NCBI GenBank assembly: GCA_019279435.1 | Contig: JAAALK010000079.1 | Coordinates: forward strand, 80,216,029 to 80,280,028 | DNA length: 64,000 nucleotides | From: Zizania palustris | Taxonomy: Eukaryota > Streptophyta > Magnoliopsida > Poales > Poaceae | Reading direction: 5' to 3' | Shown here: positions 22,604-34,759 of the stretch, in pieces | How the letters are laid out: each line of letters starts with the position of its first letter | Numbering within the stretch: the first letter of the stretch is position 1 | Made by a program: the position numbers and the translations under genes | Notes under the pieces: model-generated | Told to the model about the DNA's origin: nothing | Databases searched by the model: none | What the model saw: the letters and a program-made list of their open reading frames with translations, nothing else

Positions 22604-23751
22604 TAAAGCAGATATTAAATTCAAATCGAAAAGCTTATATGTTCTAACTTTGCATGAGGTACTTTGTGTAGTTAACAAAAGAAAGAAATTTGTGAAGCAG
22701 AAAGGGATGTGCATTCCACAGTGAGAAACAGCAAGCACAACTAGTATTAGCTCATTTAATAAATGTATATGAATAAAAAGAAATTTCCTGACATTATTCA
22801 CACAGTTGCTCCAAAATTGTATTGTTCATGTATTTCAGACGGCTATAAATTTGCATTAGTGCAATTCACATTGTTGAAATCAAAACATTGTTCATCTCAG
22901 AAGACATTGGGTGCCTCATAATTAAATATTTTACTAACCTCACCCAACAAAACATCATACATTCAAAAACAACATATCGTGGTATACAAAATAGTATGAC
23001 TAACTTTTCATGTCCCTAATCTGAGAGAAAATTATAATAGATCACATTAGTATCATTAAAAAGAGCTGCCTTTTGCTAGCACCATAGCAAGCCACGTCAT
23101 GGTTTTTTTGGAAAAAACCTTCACTTTTCTTGTAATTTGTTGTGGACCAAATGTTTTGGTTGCGTGTCCGCTCTCGCGAGCTGCCACATCGCCCCAGGCG
23201 GAGCCATTGTTTTGGCGAAAAAAACCCTTAGTTGTATAGTTAATTGTGTTGAAGCCCTGCGCCACGTTATCCGCTGTCTTGTGTTCTTTTGCATCCGCAT
23301 CCTCTCTTTCTGAGATTTTATACGCGAAGGAGAGGAAATTCGAAAAAAAGAGTGCGCTCTGAAAACAGAAAATGCGGGGTGATTTTCGCAAAAGTGCAAG
23401 CCGCTGGGAGCACCCGTGCCCATGAGCCCCCATTCGGCTGCCCCCCCGTCTGCAGGCCCCAACCCTGCCTAACCCTAGCCAGCCGTACTCCCTCACCCCG
23501 GCACTCGCCGCCATTATTGCTGCGCCGCCGCCGCCGCCTCGGGGTTGATCACCATCTCCTCCCGTTGGCATGCCCGTTAGTCGGTCACCGCCCCCGTCTC
23601 CACCTTCACTGCCGGTTGTCTCTTGAGCCACCATCGGCGCCGCCCCCACCCCAGATCCACATCCTCTTGCCCCCTCCCTCTTACGCGTGACCTCGTCTTG
23701 TCCTATGTCGTTCTTTCCGTAGAAGAGGGCATCTCAACGTTGCCGTCTGCC

Positions 23752-23824
23752 ATGGGGATCGGCTACGTGCTAGGCATCGTCGGCGTCGTCCTCCTCGCGC
23801 ACGCCACATATGGAACCATCCAGT
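23752..23824 (+). pseudogene. EMC5/MMgT-like first exon, captured fragment
   Basis: ATG at 23752 opens 24 codons plus one base, ending at a splice donor (CAGT, then GTACGT). The peptide starts MGIGYVLGIVGVVLLAHATY and ends GTIQ. Its pattern of one hydrophobic membrane segment followed by HAxYxTIQ matches the N-terminus of plant EMC5 (ER membrane complex subunit 5, membrane magnesium transporter family). The phase-1 donor falls where the next residue in that family is split. About 450 bp of GC-rich 5' leader precede it (23400-23751). I find no later EMC5 exon downstream, so only the promoter-leader-exon 1 part seems to have been captured. The peptide is short, so the identity is probable rather than certain. 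Confidence 0.6.
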
Positions 23825-26800
23825 GTACGTCGCTCGCGCACGCCGATTTCCTCCGGCTGGTTTCTCTTGGTGAGCGCATGGCTTTCGTCTGATGCCGCCT
23901 TGCCGCCTATGTTTTCCGTGAGTATAAGACCCTCTCTTCCTCCGATATCCACTCTGTATCCTCTGATATCTCCGTGGCTCACCTCATTGTCCTCAATGTC
24001 GCCTCCCTCCTCTCTTCAGCTATTCCCTTCTTGGCTCCACCTCTGCTTCTGCCCCCTCCAACACCTGTCGTCCGAGAACTTTAGTTGTGGCCTCCGCTGA
24101 ACAAGTGCTCCCCAAAGAAGCAGCCAAGGGCAACAGTGACTTCGATGTTGTCAAGCTCGATGCAGCCGAGCTGCTCGTGAAGCATGTGTACAATTGCTGC
24201 AAAAGTTCTGGTGAATTTTTTTATGCCTCCAGAAATTGATTCTCATGCATTATGATAAAGTTGCATCTTTTGTATGAAGAATCCTTTTGCATCTATGATC
24301 TTGTGAAATCATTGGCACATTTGACTGACAACTTTGAAGAGTGATAAACATCGATCTTGTTGTAGTTCTATCTAGAATTAGAAATTTAGTGATTTTATTT
24401 GTTATGACTGTTTTTTGAGATAAAATTACTGAAACAGGGACAATCAAATCATATCCTTTCATCTTTGCCAAATTAGTCTGATAAATGCTTGTTAGTACTA
24501 TAAGTCAGATTAGCAGTGGAAGGTGAAAGTCACATTCTTATTCTCTTGGACACCTGAAAAGTCTGTTACTTGGATGCATGGGTTAAGCTGCGACTGAAGT
24601 GTAGATTGCAAAAAAATGAATTAAGTTCATAATGGCTGTAGTACATTGTCGATGGCCAGGTGAAACTCATGTTTTGTATTTGGTTTCTCTACAGTTGCTC
24701 CTCAAATTTCACGACTTTGTCTATAACTACACACATGGCTACGAGTTTATCTGAAATAACACAAATTCATTCCGGTACGATGCATAGGGTGTGTCTCCAT
24801 TAGTCCATCTAATTTTCTCTATACAGCTTGCAAAATTTTGTGCAGAATTCTAACACGCCGCTGATATATTTTTGCTAGGAATATTAGAGTAATCAAATGT
24901 TAAGTCCATTATATTTCTCCTTTCATATTATAAGAAGCTTTTGGTTTTGTCGAATTCCTAATTAACATGTTCTCTTGCTCATGACCTATGGCTTGTAGGT
25001 GATTGTTCTTTTTTCTCTCAGTAACCTGATCATGATGAATTAGAATCTGCAACTACAACGTAACTGGATGAAAGAATGGAATAAATTTCTTTTTGATACC
25101 AAACACCTTTTTCTTTACATCATGTTCTTGATCCATTTGCTTTGCATCATCATTTTGATCTCTCATGCCCTTTGTACTCAGCTTAATGGGAAGCTGCAGT
25201 CAAGAATAACTTGTTTCCTGGGAGATAAAGGAATGCTAAGGAATAAGTTTGAGCAACAAAAGAGAACGTCATTGGTTCATCAGTGGGAATGGGATTTTAT
25301 AAAACGTTGGGTGAGAATGCAAGTATAGTCTTGTCTCCTCCCCACTTCCTTTTGGTAATTTTGGTTCCAGCTTCCAATATCTATTTAAGTACCTCACCAA
25401 TGACTGATTACCATAACTTCATTTCCTTTCATAAGTATACTAGTTAGTGAACAGAAAATAGTTTATTATTGCTCGCAAATACATGGATGGGAGGAAGATT
25501 AGAGTTGTTGTGGACTTATCGTCATGTAGAAACCAGCTCTGAGATCGACATCAACCAACCTTACCAGGAATGGTGATCAACTCATACTTATCCACGTCAA
25601 CATTTCCTATCAGAATGAGCAAGGTGCAGTTCATCTGTGAGAACCTTCCTGTAACTCTGTGATTTTAATTTTCTCCCCAAAAAGTAGATTGAATTTTCCT
25701 AGGTAAATTAACAAAGGATGGTGTAGACTGAATAGAAAAAATTATAGATTGCCCATCATTCTCCTCTGACATAAACTGAATAGATAAAATTACAGACAAA
25801 ATTATAGACTGAATTTAGTGGTGACTTATGGATGGGGATCTTCGATAAGGCGTCTCACTTCCACACCCTCGCCTCCAGTTCCTCCCTCGATCAGGTTTGG
25901 TTTTTTGTCCCAGTTCCGTGGTTTGGTCTGCGGCTTTGCCGAAGACAATGATATTTTAGTGTATGTTATTTGTTTGTTTTATGTTAGTATCTATGATAAT
26001 TGTGATAAGATTCAGATAGGTTTTAAAGCTATATATATTTGTTAACTCAGGTAATAACTATGAATTATAGGTAGTTGTTCAAATCACTTGAGAAATCTGG
26101 TGGAGTTCATATAGGTCAACATATGCTTTTATTTTTACTTTTGTGTTGACAAAATTCCCTGTTGCTATTCCTGGGGTCAATAGTTTAGAATGTTGTGTAT
26201 ATGTTGGTCTTGAGAACTTAAATTGATTGTGGCTGAATTAGCTTCAAATAGTTAATTAGTCACCATATCACAATTTGAAGAAATTTTCCTTGTCAGTTCT
26301 TATGTACATAACCTAAGTATATTGAAGCTATGACTATAGTTCATTTGATTACGTTTTTCCTGATGTTTACTAGATAAGTTTCTTATCTGGGATTTGTGTT
26401 GCTATAATTATTTTTTCGGAAAGCTCATGTTGTTCTGAAGGGTAACAAACTATTACGTGCACTAAATAGTTCTTTGCAATTCTTCTATATTTTGGAAAGT
26501 TCAGTGCATATTATATGGAAATTAGAGCCTTAGAGTCAGTGGCTATTATGTATTGGATAGAAAGTAGATATATTTGTCAACATGTCATGTAAATAGCCAT
26601 AGTATACATTGATCTATTGCATTGGAAGAAAACAATAGCAGCTTTGCTCTTTATAAATTGCTCTGCTAGGCAGAGCAAGGACTCTGCTTCAAGTACTAGC
26701 CAACAACAAAGTACTAGCTCCTGAACAAGACCTCAGAACTCAGATGTATGCATTTTATTTTGTTTCAGTTTCACTTCTACTGGAATTCATGTTTTGTTTG

Positions 26801-27333
26801 TCTTGTTCGGACTGTAGTTGCCAAGTAATTGGATGGTGTCACTGAAAGCCATTTGAGCATCGAAAGTGTTTAGGTTTTTAGATATATTCTATTTATTTCT
26901 GGGTATATCTTCTAATTCAAATGCTGTCTTAACTTCCCATTTCATTTTGTTGGTTTTGATGGTTGGATAATAGAGGGAGGTATATGATGCCATAAACCAG
27001 AGCAATCTTTACTGAACCTTGTGTTTTTTTTCTTTTGTTTTGTTGCCTGAAAACAAGATCACTTCATATTTGTCCTAAATGAACAAGTCTAGGCGCAAAA
27101 GAGAAACCAGTAAACAGTTGTACAAACAAGTTCTAAACTTGAGTTCAGTTTGACAAGTTCACCATACTGTGAATCTTGTTTGGGAGTTCATGTGATAGTC
27201 TTGGTGATATGTGAGGCTACACCTCTACATCATGCAAAATCATATTTTACATTGTTCGTTGTTTTGTTTCGTGCTGATTAAGGTTATGCATGAACTAAGC
27301 GATGCACTTTGCATTAACTTACAAATTATGTAA
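23825..27333 (+). other. Helitron interior, mostly intron-like, with unassigned exon-like pieces
   Basis: Mainly AT-rich intron-like DNA. Two stretches look like exon remnants but I cannot assign them: 24085-24210 (a reading AEQVLPKEAAKG then VVKLDAAELLVKHVYN) and 25180-25325 (open between an acceptor-like CAG and a stop). Confidence 0.35.
25832..25894 (+). pseudogene. Possible captured first exon, unidentified
   Basis: ATG at 25832 opens 21 codons (MGIFDKASHFHTL, then a Ser-rich end) and stops at a donor CAG followed by GTTTGG. The codon-like GC-rich composition stands out from the AT-rich surroundings. I do not recognise the protein. Could be chance. Confidence 0.3.
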
Positions 27334-28020
27334 GATGTAATGGAGCACAAGAGAGTAAGTTATATAACATTAATGAAGTCACTCACCTGTGAAGAGGTAA
27401 GACTCTTTTCTTAAATATTCAAACCCTTCTCATGAGTACATTACCTTGTTATTATGTTTTCACATGGTAATGTTGGTAGTGTTCTTAATTTTGACTCTAG
27501 AAGCCAGTATCTTCCCCTCTCCTTTTATCTCTCTCTTGCCAGGTGATACACAAGTTTAAAACTTTAGTTCGAGTTGTGGCAGGATATTCATGCCAACATA
27601 ATGATCTTTCTTTAATGGTGGCTGGTTGTCATGGTATGAAGTTGACCCTTGAGGATCCTACAGCAAGAATTCATGCCTACATTCAAAAGGATGACATGGT
27701 AATATACTTATGTTACTAAATCACTCGACACTGTATCATTTTGCATACAAACTCTCATTTGTTGAAAATAAAGTGTACCATATCTTCAACTTAATTTATG
27801 GCAGGCTAATTTTTTCGGTGGTTCTCTGATGGTGGAAGCTATAACCAGAAAGATGAACAAGCTTCTGGGTATCACTCAACCGGAGGTAGATGAACAAGCT
27901 TTTGCATCTAAAAGAAACCCACCTTTGATATGGTGTTGCATTAGGTCTTAGTATCTAGATGAGAATGATGTCTGAGGCGGTAAAAGATATCGTATATTTG
28001 ACACGATGACTAGAGATTGA
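27334..28020 (+). pseudogene. POT1-like (protection of telomeres) 3' exons, captured and broken
   Basis: Three exons read in one continuous phase: about 27334-27396 (YITLMKSLTCEE), 27543-27698 (VIHKFKTLVRVVAGY, then LTLEDPTARIHAYI) and 27805-28020 (FFGGSLMVEAITRKMNKLLG, then RNPPLIWCCIRS, then KRYRIFDT). All introns keep GT and AG ends. The set matches the C-terminal part of plant POT1, the single-strand telomere-binding protein that caps chromosome ends with its OB folds. TAG at 27949-27951 and TGA at 27973-27975 break the last exon before the frame ends at 28018-28020. The N-terminal DNA-binding OB folds are absent. The fragment sits at the 3' end of the Helitron in the same direction. Confidence 0.75.
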
Positions 28021-28318
28021 AGAGGAAAATATGGAACAACCTTAGAAACAGCAGTATGTACAGTAGCTTTTGCTTGCGCTGCTAACGTGCACAGTGCACA
28101 TCCTGGTAGAAGGAAAGATATCACAGCTTCAAGTGAAGACAATTCTGTAGCAAAATTCGCTGCAGCATCATGCATGCTGTTCATAGAATCATCAAGCAAT
28201 TTTATTGTAACAGTTTGGTACATGTAATTTCTAACATCATTTTCAATTTTGAGATCCTAATTTATCATCCATAGAATCATCAAGCAAAATCCACACTGTT
28301 CTTGAAAAGCTATAACAA

Positions 28319-28347
28319 GCACGCGAAGCGCGCACTGGCCGTTCTAG
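28319..28347 (+). other. Helitron 3' end: hairpin and CTAG
   Basis: The palindromic GCACGCGAAGCGCGC (CGCG stem, AAG loop, imperfect outer pairs) is followed by 10 bp and the terminal CTAG, then host T. This is the termination signal of rolling-circle transposition. Confidence 0.7.
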
Positions 28348-28401
28348 TTATAATAATACATGATCAAAAATCAGTACTGGTCCTAAGATTTTGAGGAGCC
28401 G

Positions 28402-31400
28402 TGTCGCGCCCCGATTTAATAAATCAGGACTTTATTGAAATTCCATAGAAAATCAATAAAACAAGACGTTCATCATGCGACCACGTACAATACGGGCAAT
28501 CATTCACGGTTCGTAGACTGTATTAATACAAAAGTGAATAAAGGTGAAGAGAAACTAATAAAATAAGGGTCCTAGATAAACGCCTCCTTCCAGTCTCGCC
28601 TTGACTGGGTCGCTACTCCAGACCTGCATCCTCCTCATAGTAGACAGGCTCTGATGTTGTAAGTCAACGGGGTGAGTACAGGGGTACTCAGCAAGCCACC
28701 GAATGCAAATATAATGCAAGGTAATAACAAGGGAGATAGTGGCTAATTTTGCGGAAGCGAGTAATTTGTAAAGCATTTAATGTGAACAATTTATTAGTAC
28801 TGAAACATAAACATGTGTATGCATCATCATCTTCTAACTCGAGGGGTACAGTCAGCCCCACCTTGCTCAACAGTCCTTACATGCCATGAATAACTCAACC
28901 ATTCAAACAATAGTAAACTAACTGCGAGTAGTCACACAACCCGCCCTTGACCGTGGGCTCAGCTTTTCGAAAAGATTGATTTTACTCTAATCAGAGATGT
29001 ACCACTGTACCCACAAGGCACGCACTCATCACCTACACCAAAGTGTAATGAGATGACCCATTTCACGGGAACTCGTGCCAAAACCTTCCATATGGCCCTC
29101 CCCGACTCAACATCACCCTCTTATAGGTTTCATATGGTGTCCCGACGCGTCGGTGCCCCACCATACCCCCCCTTGAGCCTCGTCGGTACAAGTCGCCCGC
29201 AGGCTTGCCCCTTGCCCCCTCCACTATGGTGCATCGAGTTGGAGTATTCCATACTTCCAGTTAGGACTTACCCATTAGACTTGTGGTTGGTACAGAAGTA
29301 CTTTGCAACAGACCCCGCAGACCGGTCCTTATAGTGCCCCGGGTGCGACCAACCAGTTTCCGAGCTTGCACCCGGAACCCACCATACTTATAACCTAGCC
29401 AACTCCAACAGAGTCCAGAGACAAGAATAACGGGGTATTTCATATACCAGAATCCATCTATCTACGACTCATTATTTTTATCCTATAGCAGTTGTTCCGG
29501 TACATTGGGCACTAGCTAATATAATATTTGTAGAGGGACAAGGAGTTAAGGCTCAATAAGCATGGCTTGGGTTTGCACACAAGGACGGGGATCTGATAAA
29601 TATAAGTGTAAGGCTTGATATTTGACTAATGCAATAATATCCTATGAGTTATAGCGATAATATATTAAAAACTGGGCTTCAATGATGATCAACTGTTTCC
29701 ACAAGAGGGGTCGATGACTTGCCTTGATCCGTGAACGGTGAATGTGGAACCTCGGGGTAAGACTCCGGATCTTCGACGACGTTGTAGTCTTCTCGATACG
29801 GAAAAGTAAACACAACATTCAATAAACAATCCAAAACAATCAACCATACTAACATACATGTTTATGTTGGATTAAGTAAAGGAGATAGAGTCTTAACTTT
29901 TAGGGATTTGTTACTTAAACATTTAAGATTAATTTTTAATGAGATTCCTTAAATTTATAACTTGATATAATTATTTTTCCTAAGGGGGTTTTTATTTTTC
30001 CCTTTTTAAAGTTGAAGTAAAAAGGTATTGAATAACCTTATTATTATTTTAATTGTAGTAAAAATAGTGGACTTAAGTTATTAGGTTTCCTGAGGTTGTT
30101 ATATAAGTTTTTAGGATATTTCCATAAAGGATATTTCCAAGGGCCTTTGCAATATCATTTAATAGAATAAAGTGGACAAAATGAATATTCTATTTTTATT
30201 GTATTACAAACAGTGGAATAAAGTCATTAAGTCCTCTGAATTTATTATATAAGTTTTCATGATATTTTTGTAAAATGTTATATTTCTATTATATGAGTTA
30301 ATCATTTATCTTAAAGGGCCTTGGAAATGTTATTTAATAAAATGAAATGGGCAAAATGAATCATTATATTTTTATTGGCTTAGTAACAGTGTAATGGAGT
30401 CAATATATCATCTGAAATTAATACATAAATTTTTAAGAGTTTTTCTGAATGAAATAATAATTAAATCCTAAAGGGGTCTTTTCTTGATTATTTAATAAGA
30501 ATATTTTGTGCCAAATGAATATATTGTTTTTATTGCATAAATGTGTAGAGAATAAAAAGACAGATTTTCCAGAATTAAAATGTTGAAATTTGGAGTTAAA
30601 TTGAGCAAGATATGAATTTTTGAAGTTTAAACTATTTTCTGAATTTTATTTAAACTAGAAAATGGTCCCTGGTCCACGGTGAACTGGGTTCACCGTGAAC
30701 CGTTGACTACACGTGTGAGCCGGATGACCCAGGATCACTCGATCTAGATCCAACGGCCCACAGTGAGGCGGGATTTTAAGTTGTCACGAACGGCTAGGAT
30801 CAGCCGATACCGCTTCGGCGAGATTTAAGGGCTCAGGTTAAATCCCGTGGGCTTTTAATCTGTGCCCTCCGCTCACGATCGCACGGTCCAGCCGCCGTCC
30901 GGCACGACACGAGCAGAAGGGGTTGATTACCCCTTCTTCTTCGGCTCCGGCGATGCACCGACGGCGAATCCCCGGCGAGGGCGAGGCCCTATGGCGCGTC
31001 CAAGGCCAGAAATGGAAAGAGGGGCACAAGGGGGATCCCGGCATACCAGTGACGACGACGATGGGGCAGTGGCGGCGGTCGGCGGCGAGAAGAGGCGGAG
31101 GAGGCCTTCGGGTCCGACGACGGCGTGGTGCTCCAATGGTGCTCCGGTCGTATGGAGTTGGGGCCGGGGACAAGGAGGTGACGGGGGTCACGATGGTGAA
31201 GGTGGTTAGGGCGGCGGTGGCACGGAGTGCCGGCGAGGGCTTGCCGGAGTGCGAGCAGAGGAAAAACTGAAAAAAGGGGTGGCGGCCTTCGGGTTTGCGC
31301 GGAATAGGGCTCTGGTGGCGTGGCTTGGCTGCGGTGGTGCCCTGGGTATTTATAGGCTCGTCGACGGCGTGAATGGAAGGCGGAGGGAGGGAAACCCGAG

Positions 31401-32167
31401 GGGATGTTTCCATTTCCGCCGACGAGCTTCCATAGGCTCGAATTCCCTTCTATGGGGGCGAAAACGCATGGCTAAGGGGGGAAATGGATCACCGGAGGAT
31501 GGGGGGGTCGAGATCCGGCTCGATTCGGTGACCCGAGGCGGCCGGCGGCTGAAATCGGAAGGAGGCCGTCGGGATGGAAGGGGAGGGATCCCCTTCCATT
31601 TGGAGAAGAAGGACCTGACAAGGGGGTCCCACCTGTTAGCGGGCGTGCGGGAGAGAAGAGATGGGCCCGGCATGGCAGTGGGTGAGGGGCGGTAGGCGGA
31701 GGCTGACGCGCGGGACCGGCTGGCAGCGAGAGGGAGGGAGCGCCGGTGGCTGCCAGGTGGGCCCGGCCGAGGCGCAGGAGAGGAGAGAGAGGGGGTCGGT
31801 GCCGACAGGCTGGCCCCGCCTGTCAGCGAGAGGGGCGGTGCTGGGCTGGGCCGAAAGGCTTTCGGAGGGAGATTTAGGGTTTCGGCCCAACAAGATTTAA
31901 AATGTATTTTCCATTAAATTTAATTCCAGAAATTCAAATATTTGCTTAAGGCTTGAAGATCTATTAGAAAAATTTTGTAAAAATTCTCAAAAATATTTTT
32001 TGGCCTCTAGTTTATCCCATAAAATTTTCAAGTCCAAATTTTGAATAATTATCTCTGTTTGGCTTTAATAGGGCTCTTTTACAATTTTTATTGATAACAA
32101 AATTCAGAAATTCATTTAATATTAATTTTCCTTTATTTTATTCCCTTTTAATTTTGGGGCTGTTACA
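28402..32167 (-). mobile_element. Solo LTR of a Tekay/Del-type gypsy element, 3.77 kb
   Basis: Bounded by TGTCGCGCCCCGATTTAAT on the left and GGGGCTGTTACA on the right, with a perfect 5-bp duplication AGCCG (28397-28401, 32168-32172). Read on the minus strand it starts TGTAACAGCCCC and ends AATCGGGGCGCGACA, the usual LTR ends in this lineage. A TATA box at 31347-31354 fits that direction. A GC-rich block (30840-31890) just downstream of the box has open frames on both strands, which I read as leader sequence. No gag or pol is attached, so the internal part was lost by LTR-LTR recombination. Lineage by end motifs only. Confidence 0.8.
31347..31354 (-). promoter_or_regulatory. TATA box of the solo LTR
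   Basis: Minus strand reads CCTATAAATACCC, about 820 bp from the LTR 5' end at 32167. Confidence 0.65.
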
Positions 32168-32861
32168 AGCCGGGTGAACTAAACCTTAGAATTTTCTATT
32201 GATACACAATTAAAATATATTTAAAATAGCAGTGATATAAAATAATGTGTGTATATTAAATTACCTTAAATATTTCTTCCATGTCGATTTTCCATGGAAC
32301 TATTTGTAGGATCTAAGGATACTGGTTAGAGGGGGGTGAATAGACGGTTTCAACTAAAATCACAAACACTTGGTAAATTTAATTAGAACCATAAGAGAAT
32401 TTAAATTTCTAACCTATGTTTAGCGAAGTAGGTTTGTAACCTATGGTGACAAGATACAATTCAATCTCTAGTAAACGAAATTACTCAAAATAAATGCACA
32501 AGATAAAATTGAGCAAGTGAGATCACCACACAAGAAACCAGATATATCTCATGGTATCGATGACTTGCTGGTCACCCCTAATCCACGTTGAGGTGGATTC
32601 AATGACTTCCAACCACTCCTCTACCCAGTGGCGGAGCTAGAAATTTTATTAAGCATGGACGAGCTTCCAAGCCTAACTAAGTTTATATTGTTGTGTTTGA
32701 TGCTGCTTACATGTTTGCCCGGGTGATTAACTAAATCATTGGTATTTACAACATAGGACATCATTAAGCTTTAGCGTGAAGTAGTGGTGGACCTAGGATT
32801 TTACCAACGAGTATGTCGTGTCAAAATCTCTATATGCAATTCTGTAAAATGTTTTTATAAT

Positions 32862-33007
32862 GGGAAAATTACTCACATGCCATTATAATTTTTAGAAATT
32901 GCCAATATGCCACTGTCAGTGACTGTGGCGGTCCCCATCTGTCAGTGACACACCGATGGCATATTGGCAAACCGTGAAAATTGTAATGGCGCGGAAAAAA
33001 TTAACCC
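32862..33007. mobile_element. Mutator-like MITE copy 1, 146 bp
   Basis: Starts GGGAAAATTACTCACATGCC and ends AAAAAATTAACCC, with imperfect inverted ends. The perfect 9-bp duplication is TTTTATAAT (32853-32861, 33008-33016). Nested in the hAT element. Confidence 0.85.
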
Positions 33008-33048
33008 TTTTATAATCGAGTAAATAATAAGTATTTTTAACTTAGTAT

Positions 33049-33138
33049 CAAACACCAATGTAAATAATAGATTTTGTTCAAACACCAATGTAAATAATAT
33101 ATTTTGTTCAAACACCAATGTAAATAATAGATTTTGTT
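33049..33138. repeat. Three tandem copies of a 30-bp unit
   Basis: CAAACACCAATGTAAATAAT plus AGATTTTGTT, repeated three times with a single change in the middle copy. Recent duplication inside the hAT element. Confidence 0.9.
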
Positions 33139-33543
33139 CGTGCAGAAAAAATGCTACCTAAATTATTCACAGTCATTTCAATGCAAGGAAAAAATCACTG
33201 CCAAACATGAACGCAAGAAAAAAAAAAGAAAATTACTTTGTGCCATTGGAATCGAATTGAAGACCTAAGGGTAATGCAGTGAGACCCTTCACCATTGAGA
33301 TAAGGAATAATGTGTGTTCATTTTGTGCTAGTTTATATATACTAAATTTCTTGGGGACTACGGTATCCACTACCATGAAGCCCCGACGGCTGCCCACCTA
33401 ACCCGGGAGGTGGATCCACCCTGCCTCTACCAAGAGTCCATTTGGTCCTTGAGTCGGATTGGATCAAAGAATCATTCCACACCTTGATTCCCCTAGAATT
33501 GCTCTTTACCACCCTGGTGAGGAGAGTATAAAGCCTCTCACAA

Positions 33544-34759
33544 GGATATTCTTATAATAGCAAGCATATAGAATAGAAACCACACGAGCATTAGTTCTAG
33601 CATATGTAACCAAACATGAGCAATTTTGTGTTAATACAACATACACAAGATAGTTCATGCCATAAATTGTTAATGCTAAAATGCAATAAGAATGTCCATC
33701 CATGAGCTCTCTCTAGATCAAAGCTCATATCATCTTGAGCTCAACATCTTCATCTTCAACTTCACTTCAACTTCTCCTCTCTTCACTCCCCCTTTGGCAT
33801 CAAATTACCAAAAAGAAACACCTTAGTATCAATCCTCCAGTTGAATATTGTGCCTCTATGTCCTTGTCCGGATCATAATCTGAATCGTCATTATTACGAC
33901 GCTGCCTCTTGGATTTTTCCAACTTCTTCACTTTGCTAGTGGTGACCTTTAAAGTTTTCCCAACACTACCACATAATATGAGATGAACAATAGATCAAAT
34001 ATTATGAAAAGATCACTTATGAATTCATTTATCCAAGTATCAACTGCCAATAGACTAGGAAATTGAGATTCACTATAAGAAGAGCTAATTACAGCCTCCA
34101 AACAGTGACCAACAATTTGTACAGTAATATCCCAAATCTTTCAATCCTTGATACTAAATGTATACCCCATAACTTTCAACCAAACTTTACACAAATCATC
34201 ACTATAACATATGCAACAATATCCCCCAAACATATTTCATTAATCATGCTCCAAAAATATATCAGAGATCAAACCTTAACTCATGAACATGTCTCAAAAT
34301 CCATGAAAAAGAGACGAGATTCAATCCAATAGCGAGAGGACATGATGAAGGATTGCGATGACTGTCCGCCTTTGTAAACACGACAACCGATAGATCCGAA
34401 ACAGTTGTTGTGCAGATTTTTTTGTCTTAGCCACGGACCGTCTACACTTGACCTGCAAACTGTCTACCAAATAGCCATAGATTGTCCGTCGTAGACTTTT
34501 CTGTACAAGATGAGAACTACCAAGTTTCTTAAATATGAACTTTGATTTGGGATCATTGCTCATGTATGAAATGAAATGCATTGATATGAGTATGAATGCA
34601 GCTAATATAAGGTAGTCTAAGTACAGGACATAGAATTAAAGTAAAAAAGATTATGGCATGCTAAATTAAGATCAATTCATAAATACCACAAAAATAGAAC
34701 AACATGTATAAAGGCATGAAAGTGACCGCATGCAAGTGTGCATAGCTTCAAGCTACATT
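33544..34759 (-). other. Post-pol untranslated region of minus-strand Sirevirus
   Basis: No credible coding. On the minus strand it holds the polypurine run AAAGGGGGAG (33786-33795). A cluster of CTGTCCGCC-like motifs (34360-34500) resembles motifs in the 5' LTR at 50975-51360. Confidence 0.55.

Larger units (their letters stand above)
23042..28347 (+). mobile_element. Non-autonomous Helitron carrying host gene fragments, 5.3 kb
   Basis: The left end is TCACATTAGTATCATTAA, followed about 45 bp on by GCCACGTCAT, a common start in grass Helitrons. The right end has a short GC hairpin (28319-28334) and ends CTAG 13 bp later. The insertion lies between A (23041) and T (28348), as expected for Helitrons, which leave no target duplication. 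No Rep/helicase reading frame is present. Two host gene fragments lie in the same direction as the element: an EMC5-like first exon and POT1-like last exons. Capture of gene pieces is well known for grass Helitrons. The ends are convincing but were found by eye. Confidence 0.75.
32626..33423. mobile_element. hAT-type element, 798 bp
   Basis: Left end CAGTGGCGGAGC; right end, read on the other strand, CAGGGTGGATCC. The perfect 8-bp duplication is CCTCTACC (32618-32625, 33424-33431). No transposase. Carries a nested MITE and a triplicated 30-bp repeat. Confidence 0.85.
32305..33543 (-). repeat. Truncated 3' LTR of the minus-strand Sirevirus
   Basis: Aligns with 49506 onward through ATCCACGTTGAGGTGGATTC and CACCCT-GTGAGG-GAG. 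Homology stops near 33543, so the promoter half of this LTR was deleted. Split by a hAT element at 32626. Confidence 0.8.

Noticed and set aside
23289..23690. 133-codon Pro/Arg-rich frame
   Set aside because: Looks like the GC-rich 5' leader of the captured EMC5-like exon.
30838..31900. Several GC-rich open frames on both strands
   Set aside because: They lie in the leader and promoter of a gypsy-type solo LTR and show no domain.
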